DNA of 7,940 nt from Methanobacteriota archaeon (lineage in GTDB: Archaea; Thermoplasmatota; Thermoplasmata; RBG-16-68-12): assembly GCA_005879065.1 (NCBI GenBank), contig VBLU01000037.1, positions 1 through 7,940 on the forward strand, read 5' to 3'. Positions 1-7,323 of this stretch are shown in pieces; the stretch's first letter is position 1; each line of letters opens with the position of its first letter. The position numbers and the translations under genes were made by a program. The notes under the pieces are model-generated. The model was not told the DNA's origin. It worked only from the letters and a program-made list of their open reading frames with translations, and searched no databases.

Positions 1-2
1 CC

Positions 3-509
3 GCGATCCTGTCGACGGTGTTGTTCGTAGGGGTGTTCGGGGGCTTCTTCCTCGTGGGATACTTCCCCCTCGGAGACTTCCTCGCGATCCACGTAACCGC
101 CCTCGCGATGAGCTTTCTTGCCCTGGCCGTGGGCGTGTTTCTGGCCCAGGCGATCGCCCACGTGGCCGGCCGGATGCTCATCTCCCCCACGGCCCTCGGG
201 GCGATCTTCCTCCTGCTCTCGATCCTGATGACGGAGACCGGGCTGACCTTCCTCGGGACCCAGGTCGCCTTCCTCATGAGGCCGTCCGGCCGCGGCTTCA
301 CGATCGCGGACTTCGAAGCCATCCGAAGTATTGCTCAGAGCCTGAGCGTCTTCTCGCCCCACCACGTCGGCGCGCGGATCCTCGCCATCGCCTTTGGAAT
401 CACGGGATTGTGGGCGGATATCCACGTGATCGTGCCACTGGCAGCCCTGATTCTCGCAGGCGGATATCTGTTCGGAAAGAAGCTCTACCTCGACGTCTTC
501 ATCCGATGA
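3..509 (+). CDS. Multi-pass membrane protein, possible ABC-2-type permease (5' end outside the window)
   Basis: The frame is open to the left edge with no stop, so this is the last 168 residues of a longer protein; an internal GTG at 18 is unlikely to be the true start. Hydrophobic segments lie at about residues 2-20, 27-52, 60-78 and 137-157 of the visible part, separated by one polar stretch (about 93-120), and the chain ends shortly after the last helix in a Lys/Arg-containing tail. This pattern, with a long hydrophobic block followed by a loop and a closing C-terminal helix, resembles the C-terminal half of ABC-2-type export permeases, but no diagnostic motif is visible and another membrane family is possible. 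The stop overlaps the next start in an ATGA, so the two genes are probably co-transcribed. Roughly 14% of the first 50 codons end in A or T. Confidence 0.6.
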   Translation, partial: AILSTVLFVGVFGGFFLVGYFPLGDFLAIHVTALAMSFLALAVGVFLAQAIAHVAGRMLISPTALGAIFLLLSILMTETGLTFLGTQVAFLMRPSGRGFTIADFEAIRSIAQSLSVFSPHHVGARILAIAFGITGLWADIHVIVPLAALILAGGYLFGKKLYLDVFIR

Positions 510-1060
510 ACGATCGGAGGGGAGATCCCACGCAGCCGAATCACCCCGGCGATCTCGTTGGCCCTGCGACCGCGGGACCGTCTCTTGCGGCAAGTCATCC
601 GCACGCGCGGATCTTTGTCGGCATCCTGCTCGCCTTCCTTGGAATCGGCCTCGAGGCGATTGGATTTGCAATCGGATACCAGGTCCCCAACGGGCCGTCA
701 CAAACAATCAACGACCTCCTCCTTCGCCAAGGTCTCGAAGCGGTCGCCGAAGCTTCGGCCCTGGCTCTCTGGGGCATCGGTCTGTTTTTCGTCTTCTTCT
801 ACGTCGCGCAGATTCGGCCCGGAACGAAGCCGTGGACTTCCACGGCAGCGATCGTCCTCCTCGCAACGGGAATTGCGGGCGCCGTGATCCGATTGGTCGA
901 GTTCAGGATCTTCTCCATCCTTGTGTCAGGCGCACCCAATTCGTCTCTGATCTCAATCCTTCAGATCGCGGCCGGCCTCCGACTCGCGATCGGGCTCGCC
1001 GGATCGGTCGCCACGATTGTCGCTTTATTCGGATTGACTCGACCCGCGGGCTTGGGATAG
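506..1060 (+). CDS. Hypothetical four-helix membrane protein
   Basis: This 184-residue protein is not recognised. The start is the ATG at 506, which overlaps the preceding stop codon as ATGA; an upstream in-frame GTG at 410 would read out of frame through the previous gene and is rejected. The first 35 residues are polar and rich in Pro, His and Asp. Four predicted membrane helices follow at about 36-58, 83-103, 112-131 and 157-177. The loop between helices 1 and 2 (about 60-80) is amphipathic, and the chain ends just after the last helix. Overlap with the putative permease gene suggests a partner or accessory membrane subunit, but that is context only. Third codon positions are A or T in about 31% of the first 107 codons by hand count, against about 6% at the start of herA, so this gene differs from the operon downstream. 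Confidence 0.7.
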   Translation: MNDRRGDPTQPNHPGDLVGPATAGPSLAASHPHARIFVGILLAFLGIGLEAIGFAIGYQVPNGPSQTINDLLLRQGLEAVAEASALALWGIGLFFVFFYVAQIRPGTKPWTSTAAIVLLATGIAGAVIRLVEFRIFSILVSGAPNSSLISILQIAAGLRLAIGLAGSVATIVALFGLTRPAGLG

Positions 1061-1167
1061 TGGTCCATGGCTACTCCGGTGCCGCGAGGGGTCGCGTAAT
1101 CGTTCGATACTTTCGCCGACCGTCTCGTAGACATTATAAGTAGAACGGGGCCCTTGCGCAAACCAGG
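1061..1167 (+). promoter_or_regulatory. Promoter region of the mre11-rad50-nurA-herA operon
   Basis: This 107-base gap between the membrane-protein pair and mre11 carries an AT-rich TATA-like element, TTATAA at 1134-1139, within otherwise GC-rich sequence. An archaeal TATA box centred near 1137 would place transcription start at about 1162-1165, only a few bases before the mre11 ATG at 1168, so the mRNA would be leaderless or nearly so. This fits the lack of a convincing Shine-Dalgarno sequence before that ATG. No clear BRE element or operator-like inverted repeat was seen. Confidence 0.6.
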
Positions 1168-2358
1168 ATGCACGAAATCGTCTGCGTGGGCGACGTCCAC
1201 GAGGGCTTGAACTTCGATTTCCGGATCGATCCGGAGACCGGCATCTCGGAACGCGCGTTGGACCTCCATGGGAACTTCGCGAAGGCCGCGCAGTGGGCGA
1301 TCGAACACCAGGCGTCGTTGTTCTGCGTCCTCGGGGATCTGTTCGACCGGGCGCATGTCGCACCCGTCTTCCGGGAGATGGTCCGAAAGGACGTAATCGA
1401 GCCCCTCGGCGCCGCCGGCATCGAGGTGTGGATCCTCGCGGGGAACCACGATGAGCCCCGGAGGACCGCGCGGTCCACGTCGCTGGACGACTACCGCGGG
1501 TACGCCCACGTCAAGGTGTTCCGCAGCCCCAAGGTCGAAATCCGGGAGGTGGACGGCCGCAAGATGGGCTTCATCTTGATCCCGTACATGCATCCGGAGC
1601 AAGTCGTCGAGCAGGTACGGCAGGCCTTGGGAAAAGAGGTCCCCCGCGAGTTGGCGTACGAGGCGGCTCGGCAGACCTGGAAAGAGTGGATCCACAATCG
1701 GGCGACCGACCTGAGCGCCGTGGACGTGCGGGTGCTCTTCGGCCACTTCGAATTCCAAGGCGTCCGGTACGCGAGCACCGCGCCCTCGGAAGTCGTCCCG
1801 AACGATTTCACCTTCACGCCGGAGATGGTCCCCGACGCCGTCGACCTCGTCGTGTTCGGCCACATCCACATGCACCAGACGATCGGGGGGAAGATCGTGT
1901 ACGCCGGTGCACCGGAGCGGATCGATTGGGGCGAGAGGCTCGATCCGAAAGGATTCCTCGCCCTCCGACCCGAGGGCACGTGGTCCTTCATCGAGCTGCC
2001 GACGCGGCCCATGGACAAGGTCGAGGCCGTCGTCGGCATGGGGGACGACGTGACGGAGAGGGTCCTCGCGGCCCTTCCACCCCAAGTGGGCGGACACCTC
2101 GTTCGGATCGAGATCACGTTGCCCGACGAACTTCGCAACCGCCTCGATGAGAAGCGCCTCGCGGACCGCTTGCGCGACGCGTTCCATTACGAAGTCAAGT
2201 TCATCTCGTCGAGTCGACCCCGCGTGGTCACGGAAGAGTTCACGTTGGATCCAGGCCGCCTGCTCTCCGACTACGTCGACAAGGTCCTCGCCGATCATCC
2301 AAAGCGGGAGGCGATCAAAGTGGAGGCCCGCCGGGTCCTGAAGGAGGCGCTCGCCTGA
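1168..2358 (+). CDS. mre11: Mre11 DNA double-strand-break repair nuclease
   Basis: This 396-residue protein is the manganese-dependent nuclease of the Mre11-Rad50 complex, which processes DNA ends for homologous recombination. The calcineurin-like phosphoesterase motifs are all present and correctly ordered: D9-V-H11, GD57LFDR, G92-N93-H94-D95, G192-H193 and G231-H232-I-H234. These supply the metal ligands and catalytic histidine known from archaeal Mre11, so the enzyme should be active. A capping domain follows from about residue 240 to 345. The last 40 residues form charged helices matching the region where archaeal Mre11 binds the base of the Rad50 coiled coil. Length is within the family range. 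The ATG at 1168 puts the first beta strand directly before the D9-H11 motif, as expected. It is first in the operon, and its stop codon overlaps the proposed CTG start of rad50 (CTGA, 2355-2358). Confidence 0.96.
   Translation: MHEIVCVGDVHEGLNFDFRIDPETGISERALDLHGNFAKAAQWAIEHQASLFCVLGDLFDRAHVAPVFREMVRKDVIEPLGAAGIEVWILAGNHDEPRRTARSTSLDDYRGYAHVKVFRSPKVEIREVDGRKMGFILIPYMHPEQVVEQVRQALGKEVPRELAYEAARQTWKEWIHNRATDLSAVDVRVLFGHFEFQGVRYASTAPSEVVPNDFTFTPEMVPDAVDLVVFGHIHMHQTIGGKIVYAGAPERIDWGERLDPKGFLALRPEGTWSFIELPTRPMDKVEAVVGMGDDVTERVLAALPPQVGGHLVRIEITLPDELRNRLDEKRLADRLRDAFHYEVKFISSSRPRVVTEEFTLDPGRLLSDYVDKVLADHPKREAIKVEARRVLKEALA
2341..2347 (+). promoter_or_regulatory. Strong Shine-Dalgarno sequence for rad50
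   Basis: AAGGAGG lies within the last codons of mre11 and is separated by 7 bases from a CTG at 2355, an ideal spacing for initiation. It is the strongest ribosome-binding match seen at any start in the window. It is the main argument for starting rad50 at 2355 instead of the ATG at 2445, which has no comparable site at proper distance (the GGAGGGG at 2416-2422 is more than 20 bases away). The same bases encode Lys-Glu-Ala of Mre11, so chance coding origin cannot be excluded. Confidence 0.65.
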
Positions 2359-4679
2359 GGGACGCCGCGGAGATCGAGACGGCCGCGGTCCCGAACCTCG
2401 AGCCCACGCCGGGACCGGAGGGGTTCGTCCTCGAAGAAATCGAGATGCGGGGGTTCATGCGGTACCTCGAGAAGACGGTCCCGCCCCTCCGGTTTCCGGA
2501 GAAGTACACAGTCATCACGGGCCGCACGGGATCGGGGAAGTCGTCGATCCTCGACGCGATCACGTTCGCCTTGTACGGCAAGACGACCCGCACGGACATC
2601 CAGAGCGTGAAGCTCGCCGACGTGTGTCGGCCGAACGGATATGTCCGCGTGGCGTTCCACCAGGGGGACGAGCGGTGGGACGTCACCCGCGGCTTCACGA
2701 CGAAGAAGGAATCGTACCTGGAGGTCACACGGGACGGAGAGGTCGTCCAGGGCACGATCCCGGACAAGGAGCGGACGATCCGCGACGTGGTCGGCCTCGA
2801 CTACGACGGGTTCCGGAACTCGACCTTCGTCCGCCAGGAGGAGATGAAGGAGCTCGGCGCCGCGAGCGGATCGGAACGCCTCGCGGTGTTCCAGAAACTC
2901 TTCCGGTTAGAGATCTTCGAACAGGCGCTCGAGCGGGCGAAGGAACGATTCACGTCCCTGAAGTCCGACATCCAGGCGAAAGAAGCAGAGATCGCCGCCC
3001 GCGAGGAAGCGCTGGGTCGCCTTCCCGGTTTGCAGCAACAACTGGGAAGCCTGGACGAGGAACGCAAGGTCCGCGGAGGCCGTGTGTCGAAGCTCCAGAC
3101 GGACTTCGAACTCCATGCGAAGGAGATGAAGGACCTCGAGGCGAAACACGAACGCTGGGTGAAGTCGTCCTCGGCTCTCGAGGACCAAAGGACCCTCCTG
3201 GAGAAGGAGACAGATGATCTGGATCGACTGCGCGAGGAACTGGACCGCCTGAAGGAGACGAAAGCGGCGCACCAGCAGCGGGAGACCGCCGCCCGCGCCG
3301 CCGAGCGGGAGTTCGAACTCGCGAAGCGGGAGCACGAGAAGCGGCGGGACGAGATCAAGAACCGGATCGACGAGCTGCACCGCAAGATCGCCTCGCTTCG
3401 GACGGACATCGACCGGGAGACCGCGTTCAGCTCGCTCCGGGACGAGGGGCGATTGGAGGAGCGGGTGATGCGGATCGCCCGTGAACTCGAGTGGCTTGCG
3501 GACCGCAAGGACTTGGTACGGGAGCTGAGCGAGGAACAGGCCCGCGCGGAGAAGGCCCTCGCTCGAGTCCACGAGAAGGTCGCCTCGATCGATCAGGATT
3601 CGTTTGTTCTCACGGAACACAAGAGACAGCTGGAGCAACTGAAGGACGACCTTCGTCAGGAGGCGGACGACAGCCACCGCCTCATTCAGCCTCTCGACGA
3701 TGCAAAGATCGAGGCGCTGCGGCAGCTCGACGCCGTGCCCTTCACGGAACAGAACGAGAAGCGCCTGGAGATGATCGGTCAATCGGTCCTCGAAAAGGCG
3801 GCGAAGAGAAAGCGGCTCGATGAACTCGCGATCCTCCTGCGCCAGGTTGGCGACGTGGGCGCTCGACTCGCCGATCTGGAATTGCAGCGAAAGGCGCTCG
3901 AGACGGAGCGGGCGGCTCTCGAGACGGACCTCGCGGGGCTCCGGTCCTCGGAGGACATATTCGTCGCCTCGAAGGCGAGGCTCGAGACCCTCCAGGGCGA
4001 ACTCGACGCCGAACGGAAGGCGTGGCATCTCCTCGAGGGACAGGCGAAGGCGCTGAAGGAACAGATCGCGGCTCTGGAAGCGGATGCGAAGAAACTGAAG
4101 GAGTCGGAACGCCAGCGAGAGTCGCTCCGTGGGGAACTCGAGATCTACGACGTCCTCGTGAATCGCGTCTTCCACAAGCGTGGCGTCGTCATGTACGCCG
4201 TCGATCAGCTCCTCCCCGAACTCGAGATCGAGGCGTCGAAGAATCTCTCCGAGCTCACCGACAGCCGGTTCGGGCGAATCCGCCTGGAGACGTACGAAGA
4301 AGGACGGGGCCATGGGATCCGCATCCTGGTCCAGGGCGTCGATGGGCAGTGGCACGACGTGGCCGAGTTCAGCGGCGGCGAGAAGACGCAGATCAACGCG
4401 GCCCTGCGCTTCGCGATCGCCCGGGAACTCGCGTCGATGCCGCAGATCGGCCGCACCTTCGGTCGGATGAAGACGCTGTTCATCGACGAAGGAGACCTCG
4501 GTTCCCTCGACACGGAGGTCTCGCGGGAGCTCTTCGTGCAGAAGCTCCTGCGGATGGGCGAGGTCTTCGAGAAGGTCATCCTGATCACCCACCTCGCCGA
4601 GGTCGCGGACAAGTTCCCCGGCCGGATCCGCGTCACGATGACGCCGAACCAGGAGTCGCGGGCGGAAGTCCTCGCATGA
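2355..4679 (+). CDS. rad50: Rad50 ABC-type ATPase of the Mre11 complex, lacking a zinc hook
   Basis: Rad50 is the SMC-like ATPase that binds DNA and controls Mre11. From the proposed CTG start it has 774 residues. The N-terminal half-ATPase has a Walker A GRTGSGKS at 56-63 (K62) and a Q-loop glutamine at Q161. A charged coiled coil spans about 185-595. The C-terminal half has the ABC signature SGGE at 673-676, Walker B ending in D711-E712, a D-loop GSLD, and a switch histidine in LITHLAE. The start is unusual: no ATG, GTG or TTG occurs in frame before the ATG at 2445, yet starting there would remove the first beta strand (FVLEEIE), which Rad50 proteins have just before the RGFM-type segment. 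CTG at 2355 overlaps the mre11 stop and follows a perfect AAGGAGG. The only cysteine is in the N-terminal half, so the CXXC zinc hook is absent. The 3' end overlaps nurA as ATGA. Identity is certain; the exact start is probable. Confidence 0.93.
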   Translation: MRDAAEIETAAVPNLEPTPGPEGFVLEEIEMRGFMRYLEKTVPPLRFPEKYTVITGRTGSGKSSILDAITFALYGKTTRTDIQSVKLADVCRPNGYVRVAFHQGDERWDVTRGFTTKKESYLEVTRDGEVVQGTIPDKERTIRDVVGLDYDGFRNSTFVRQEEMKELGAASGSERLAVFQKLFRLEIFEQALERAKERFTSLKSDIQAKEAEIAAREEALGRLPGLQQQLGSLDEERKVRGGRVSKLQTDFELHAKEMKDLEAKHERWVKSSSALEDQRTLLEKETDDLDRLREELDRLKETKAAHQQRETAARAAEREFELAKREHEKRRDEIKNRIDELHRKIASLRTDIDRETAFSSLRDEGRLEERVMRIARELEWLADRKDLVRELSEEQARAEKALARVHEKVASIDQDSFVLTEHKRQLEQLKDDLRQEADDSHRLIQPLDDAKIEALRQLDAVPFTEQNEKRLEMIGQSVLEKAAKRKRLDELAILLRQVGDVGARLADLELQRKALETERAALETDLAGLRSSEDIFVASKARLETLQGELDAERKAWHLLEGQAKALKEQIAALEADAKKLKESERQRESLRGELEIYDVLVNRVFHKRGVVMYAVDQLLPELEIEASKNLSELTDSRFGRIRLETYEEGRGHGIRILVQGVDGQWHDVAEFSGGEKTQINAALRFAIARELASMPQIGRTFGRMKTLFIDEGDLGSLDTEVSRELFVQKLLRMGEVFEKVILITHLAEVADKFPGRIRVTMTPNQESRAEVLA

Positions 4680-5707
4680 GTTACGTGGACGACATGCGCC
4701 GGGAGCTCGAGCTCCTCGTCAAGCACCACCGGGACGTGCCCCTGCCGCCGGAGGAAGTCCCGGACTTCCGCACCTTCCAATGTGCCGACCCTGCGAAGGA
4801 GATGATCGCGGTCGATGGCTCCTATTCCTTCCTGCTGAACCTCTCGAGCTGGTGGCTCGCCCTCATCTCCGTTGGCTTGTTGCGGTACGCGTTCGACGGC
4901 CATGCGTTCCGGCGGAAAGACTGGCGGCTCGTGCAGCGCATGGTCGGCGTCTCGACGTTCGAGGAGTTCGTCGCGACCCAGGACGAGCTGCACCGCTCCC
5001 TGTTCGAATTCACGAAGGAACGCCGGGAGGAGCAGCCGCGGGACATGGTGAACGAATACCGCCGGCTGATCGAAGGGCAGACCGCGATCAACTTCGCGGA
5101 CGACCTCGAGAATTGCATCGTCGCCGTCGACGGCACCCTATCCGAATTCCCGAAGCAGTTCTCCGTGATGGAGCGGCTCGTCCAGGTGTGCGAGAAGCGC
5201 GGGCATCTCCTCGTCGGGATCTCGAAGGACAGCCAACTCCACGCGTTCGGACACACGCTGACGGACGAGGAGCTGATGGTCCGCTGCCAGAACCGGCTGC
5301 CGCACGACGCCCTCGCGTATGCGCGTGCGCCGAAGGCCGCGGAGGCGCTCAAGGAGGGCCTCCTCTATGGGGACATCTATTACGCGCGGCTGCATCCGAG
5401 GGCGCGGAAGTGGTTCCGCGTGGACCTCGGCACGTTCCGCGACCGACCCGACGAGGCCTTCGGCCAGCTCGCGGCGTACGGGAAGAGCCTCGTGTCCGTC
5501 GGATATCCGTGGCCCCTCATCGAGGCGCACCGCATGGCGGTGACCGTGCGGCAACTCAAGCCGGTCTACCAGGAGAGCGTGCTGAAGATGGCCCTCCGCA
5601 TGGGCCTCGACGTCCGCACGATCCTGGACGGGCTCACCCAGGTCGAGGGGCGGAAGCGGAGCGCGTTCCACGAATACCTCGACAAGGTCGCGAGGGACCT
5701 GCGATGA
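4676..5707 (+). CDS. nurA: NurA 5'-3' nuclease, partner of HerA
   Basis: NurA is an RNase H-fold nuclease that works as a dimer docked on the HerA hexamer to degrade the 5' strand at DNA ends. This 343-residue protein has the family's key signatures: an N-terminal AVDGSY motif (D47) on the first core strand, a glutamate candidate at E133 in a helical segment, a second AVDG motif (D152), and the C-terminal YPWPLIEAH segment with H285. D47, D152 and H285 fit conserved acidic and histidine active-site positions; E133 is a less certain assignment. Length is typical. The ATG at 4676 overlaps the rad50 stop in an ATGA, and the open frame further upstream is an arginine-rich shadow of rad50. The stop in turn overlaps the herA start as ATGA. 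Adjacent herA is the expected partner. Confidence 0.93.
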   Translation: MSYVDDMRRELELLVKHHRDVPLPPEEVPDFRTFQCADPAKEMIAVDGSYSFLLNLSSWWLALISVGLLRYAFDGHAFRRKDWRLVQRMVGVSTFEEFVATQDELHRSLFEFTKERREEQPRDMVNEYRRLIEGQTAINFADDLENCIVAVDGTLSEFPKQFSVMERLVQVCEKRGHLLVGISKDSQLHAFGHTLTDEELMVRCQNRLPHDALAYARAPKAAEALKEGLLYGDIYYARLHPRARKWFRVDLGTFRDRPDEAFGQLAAYGKSLVSVGYPWPLIEAHRMAVTVRQLKPVYQESVLKMALRMGLDVRTILDGLTQVEGRKRSAFHEYLDKVARDLR

Positions 5708-7257
5708 AGATCGGGGAGATCGTCGCCGCGTCCGTGATCGAAGGCTTGGTCGCGAAGCTCCAGCTCGGGAATCCCGAGGAGCTGAAGATCGCGTTCCCGG
5801 TCATCGTCGAAGGCGCCCGGTACGACTTCTACTGTCTCGTCGAGGACGTCCTGAACGAGGAGAGCGACATCGCGGACCAGCTCGCGGGTTCCACGATCGC
5901 GGACGTGATCGTGCCGCGGCCGGAGACGCACGAGGGGTATGGCGGTCCCATCTTCTACAGCAAGGCGAAGCTCCGGATGATCCAGCTCGTGGACCGTGAG
6001 ACGAAGAAGATGAGCGAGCCGCAGACGATCCCGCCGTATTTCTCCGCATGCCGCCACGCGACCCGAGCCGACGTGGAACGGATCTACGAGATCACGGACA
6101 CGTCCTCCACCTTGGGCACGATCACGGGAGTTGAGCCGTTCCATGTGCAACTGGACATGAAAAGGCTCGCCGAGAAACCCTTCGCGATTTTCGGACGCAC
6201 CGGCACGGGGAAATCGATCCTGAACAAACTCGTGTGTGCCGGGATCATCTCGCGCGACGCCGGCTCCGTCCTCATCTTCGACATGCATGGTGAATACGGC
6301 GTCTTCAGCGCGACGGACAACACGGAAGGCCTGAAGTTCTTCTTCCCGGGGAAGGTGGAGATCCTCTCCCTCGATCCGAAGAACAAGGAGGCGAGGCCCT
6401 TCGTCCTCGATCCGCGGGAGATCACGCCGGAGGACCTGATCGTCGCCCTGCAGGACCTCACGGCACCCATGGTCGACACGCTCTACGAGATCGCGAAAGG
6501 GCGCGCCGGCCGCGACCTGATCTCGACCGTGAAGGAGTCTTCGATGGAGGTCCTCGGGTCCGAGCGGGCCCATGAGATGTCCCTCCAAGGGCTCAAGCGC
6601 CGGATCGGTCGCCTCGACCGCCTCCCGTTCCTCAAAGAGACGAAGGAGGGCAAGGACGCGTTCCACCACATCCTCGCGGCGATCCGGGAGGGGAAGAGCG
6701 TCGTCCTCGATTTCGGGGACTATGGCACGGACCAAATGGTGTACCTGTTCGTCGCGAACATCCTGTCCCGCCGCCTCTTCGACCTGTACACGGAACGGAA
6801 TGAGGAATTCCCGCGGCTCGTCCTGTTCCTCGAGGAGGCCCACAAATTCCTGAGCCCGGAGATCGCGCCCTACGCGCACACGTTCAGTCGGCTCGCCCGG
6901 GAGACGCGGAAGTTCAACCTGATCCTCGCCCTCGTCGACCAGCGGCCGTCCCGCATCTCGGACGAGGTGCGCAGCCAGCTCGCGAACCGCCTCGTCATGT
7001 CCCTGAAGGAACCCTCCGACGTCGAAGCCGCCCTCGCCGGCGTGCCGGACAAGAAGATGTGGGAGAACATCATCGCGAAGCTGCCCTTGCGGACGGTCGC
7101 GGTGATCGGCGACGCGATCCGCATCCCGACCGTGATCGACGTGCTCGACTACGACAATGAGAACGTGCGGGAGCACATCCTCGGCGCCGGGGTGGTCGAC
7201 GAAGGCCGACTCCAGGAGATCGCGAAGCGCGCCGACGACGTGTTCGGCCGCGGTTAG
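5704..7257 (+). CDS. herA: HerA hexameric DNA translocase/helicase ATPase
   Basis: HerA is a FtsK/HerA-family ring ATPase that pumps DNA and powers NurA during end resection. This 517-residue protein has an N-terminal HAS-barrel-like beta domain (about 1-110) that in the family contacts NurA. The ATPase core carries Walker A GRTGTGKS at 164-171 (K170) and Walker B VLFLEEAH at 373-380 with acidic E377/E378. An arginine cluster (R396, R399, R402) is a candidate for the arginine finger, and DQRPS at 412-416 corresponds to the usual sensor-like QRPS motif. A C-terminal beta segment (RTVAVIGD) and a final helix complete the usual architecture. The ATG at 5704 overlaps the nurA stop as ATGA, with a modest GAGGGA-type ribosome site at 5692-5697. 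It is the last gene of the operon; no clear terminator follows. Confidence 0.95.
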   Translation: MKIGEIVAASVIEGLVAKLQLGNPEELKIAFPVIVEGARYDFYCLVEDVLNEESDIADQLAGSTIADVIVPRPETHEGYGGPIFYSKAKLRMIQLVDRETKKMSEPQTIPPYFSACRHATRADVERIYEITDTSSTLGTITGVEPFHVQLDMKRLAEKPFAIFGRTGTGKSILNKLVCAGIISRDAGSVLIFDMHGEYGVFSATDNTEGLKFFFPGKVEILSLDPKNKEARPFVLDPREITPEDLIVALQDLTAPMVDTLYEIAKGRAGRDLISTVKESSMEVLGSERAHEMSLQGLKRRIGRLDRLPFLKETKEGKDAFHHILAAIREGKSVVLDFGDYGTDQMVYLFVANILSRRLFDLYTERNEEFPRLVLFLEEAHKFLSPEIAPYAHTFSRLARETRKFNLILALVDQRPSRISDEVRSQLANRLVMSLKEPSDVEAALAGVPDKKMWENIIAKLPLRTVAVIGDAIRIPTVIDVLDYDNENVREHILGAGVVDEGRLQEIAKRADDVFGRG

Positions 7258-7291
7258 CTCCTTCGTGCGGCGCCAGAGAACGCCCGCGCTG

Positions 7292-7301
7292 TTTATTTAT
7301 A
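7292..7301 (+). promoter_or_regulatory. TATA element for the downstream membrane-protein gene
   Basis: TTTATTTATA stands out as an AT-only run in the 66-base gap after herA. Its centre is about 27 bases before the ATG at 7324, so transcription should begin at or next to the A of the start codon and give a leaderless mRNA, a common archaeal arrangement. No Shine-Dalgarno sequence precedes the ATG, which agrees. The downstream gene is therefore probably a separate transcription unit from the resection operon. The same T-rich run could also contribute to termination of herA transcripts. Confidence 0.65.
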
Positions 7302-7323
7302 GGGCGAGTCGAATCGAACCGCT

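Noticed and set aside
1068..1100. Ten-codon ATG-to-TAA frame before mre11
   Set aside because: It lies upstream of the predicted transcription start, has no ribosome site and is short enough to occur by chance.
961..2298. Long open frame on the minus strand opposite mre11 (445 codons)
   Set aside because: It mirrors the G/C-biased third positions of mre11; mre11 has complete nuclease motifs, while this translation shows no recognisable domain.
2340..2360. Programmed frameshift making a Mre11-Rad50 fusion
   Set aside because: The rad50 frame is -1 relative to mre11 and open here, but no slippery heptamer precedes the TGA, and a Shine-Dalgarno plus overlap explains the junction more simply.
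2907..4592. Long open frame on the minus strand opposite rad50 (561 codons)
   Set aside because: It is an antisense shadow of the coiled-coil codons, a low-complexity Leu/Arg/Glu translation with no domain signature.
4022..4675. Upstream in-frame extension of nurA
   Set aside because: It is arginine-rich out-of-frame translation of rad50; the ATGA overlap at 4676 gives the natural start and a normal NurA length.
4780..5703. Upstream in-frame extension of herA through nurA
   Set aside because: It is arginine-rich shadow sequence; HerA homology begins at the ATG at 5704.
5566..7176. Long open frame on the minus strand opposite herA (536 codons)
   Set aside because: It is an antisense shadow of herA with Arg/Asp/Val-rich composition and no motif; herA on the + strand is unambiguous.
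7258..7300. Terminator after herA
   Set aside because: There is only a mild T-rich run that is better explained as the TATA element of the next gene; no convincing hairpin or long oligo-T tract was seen.
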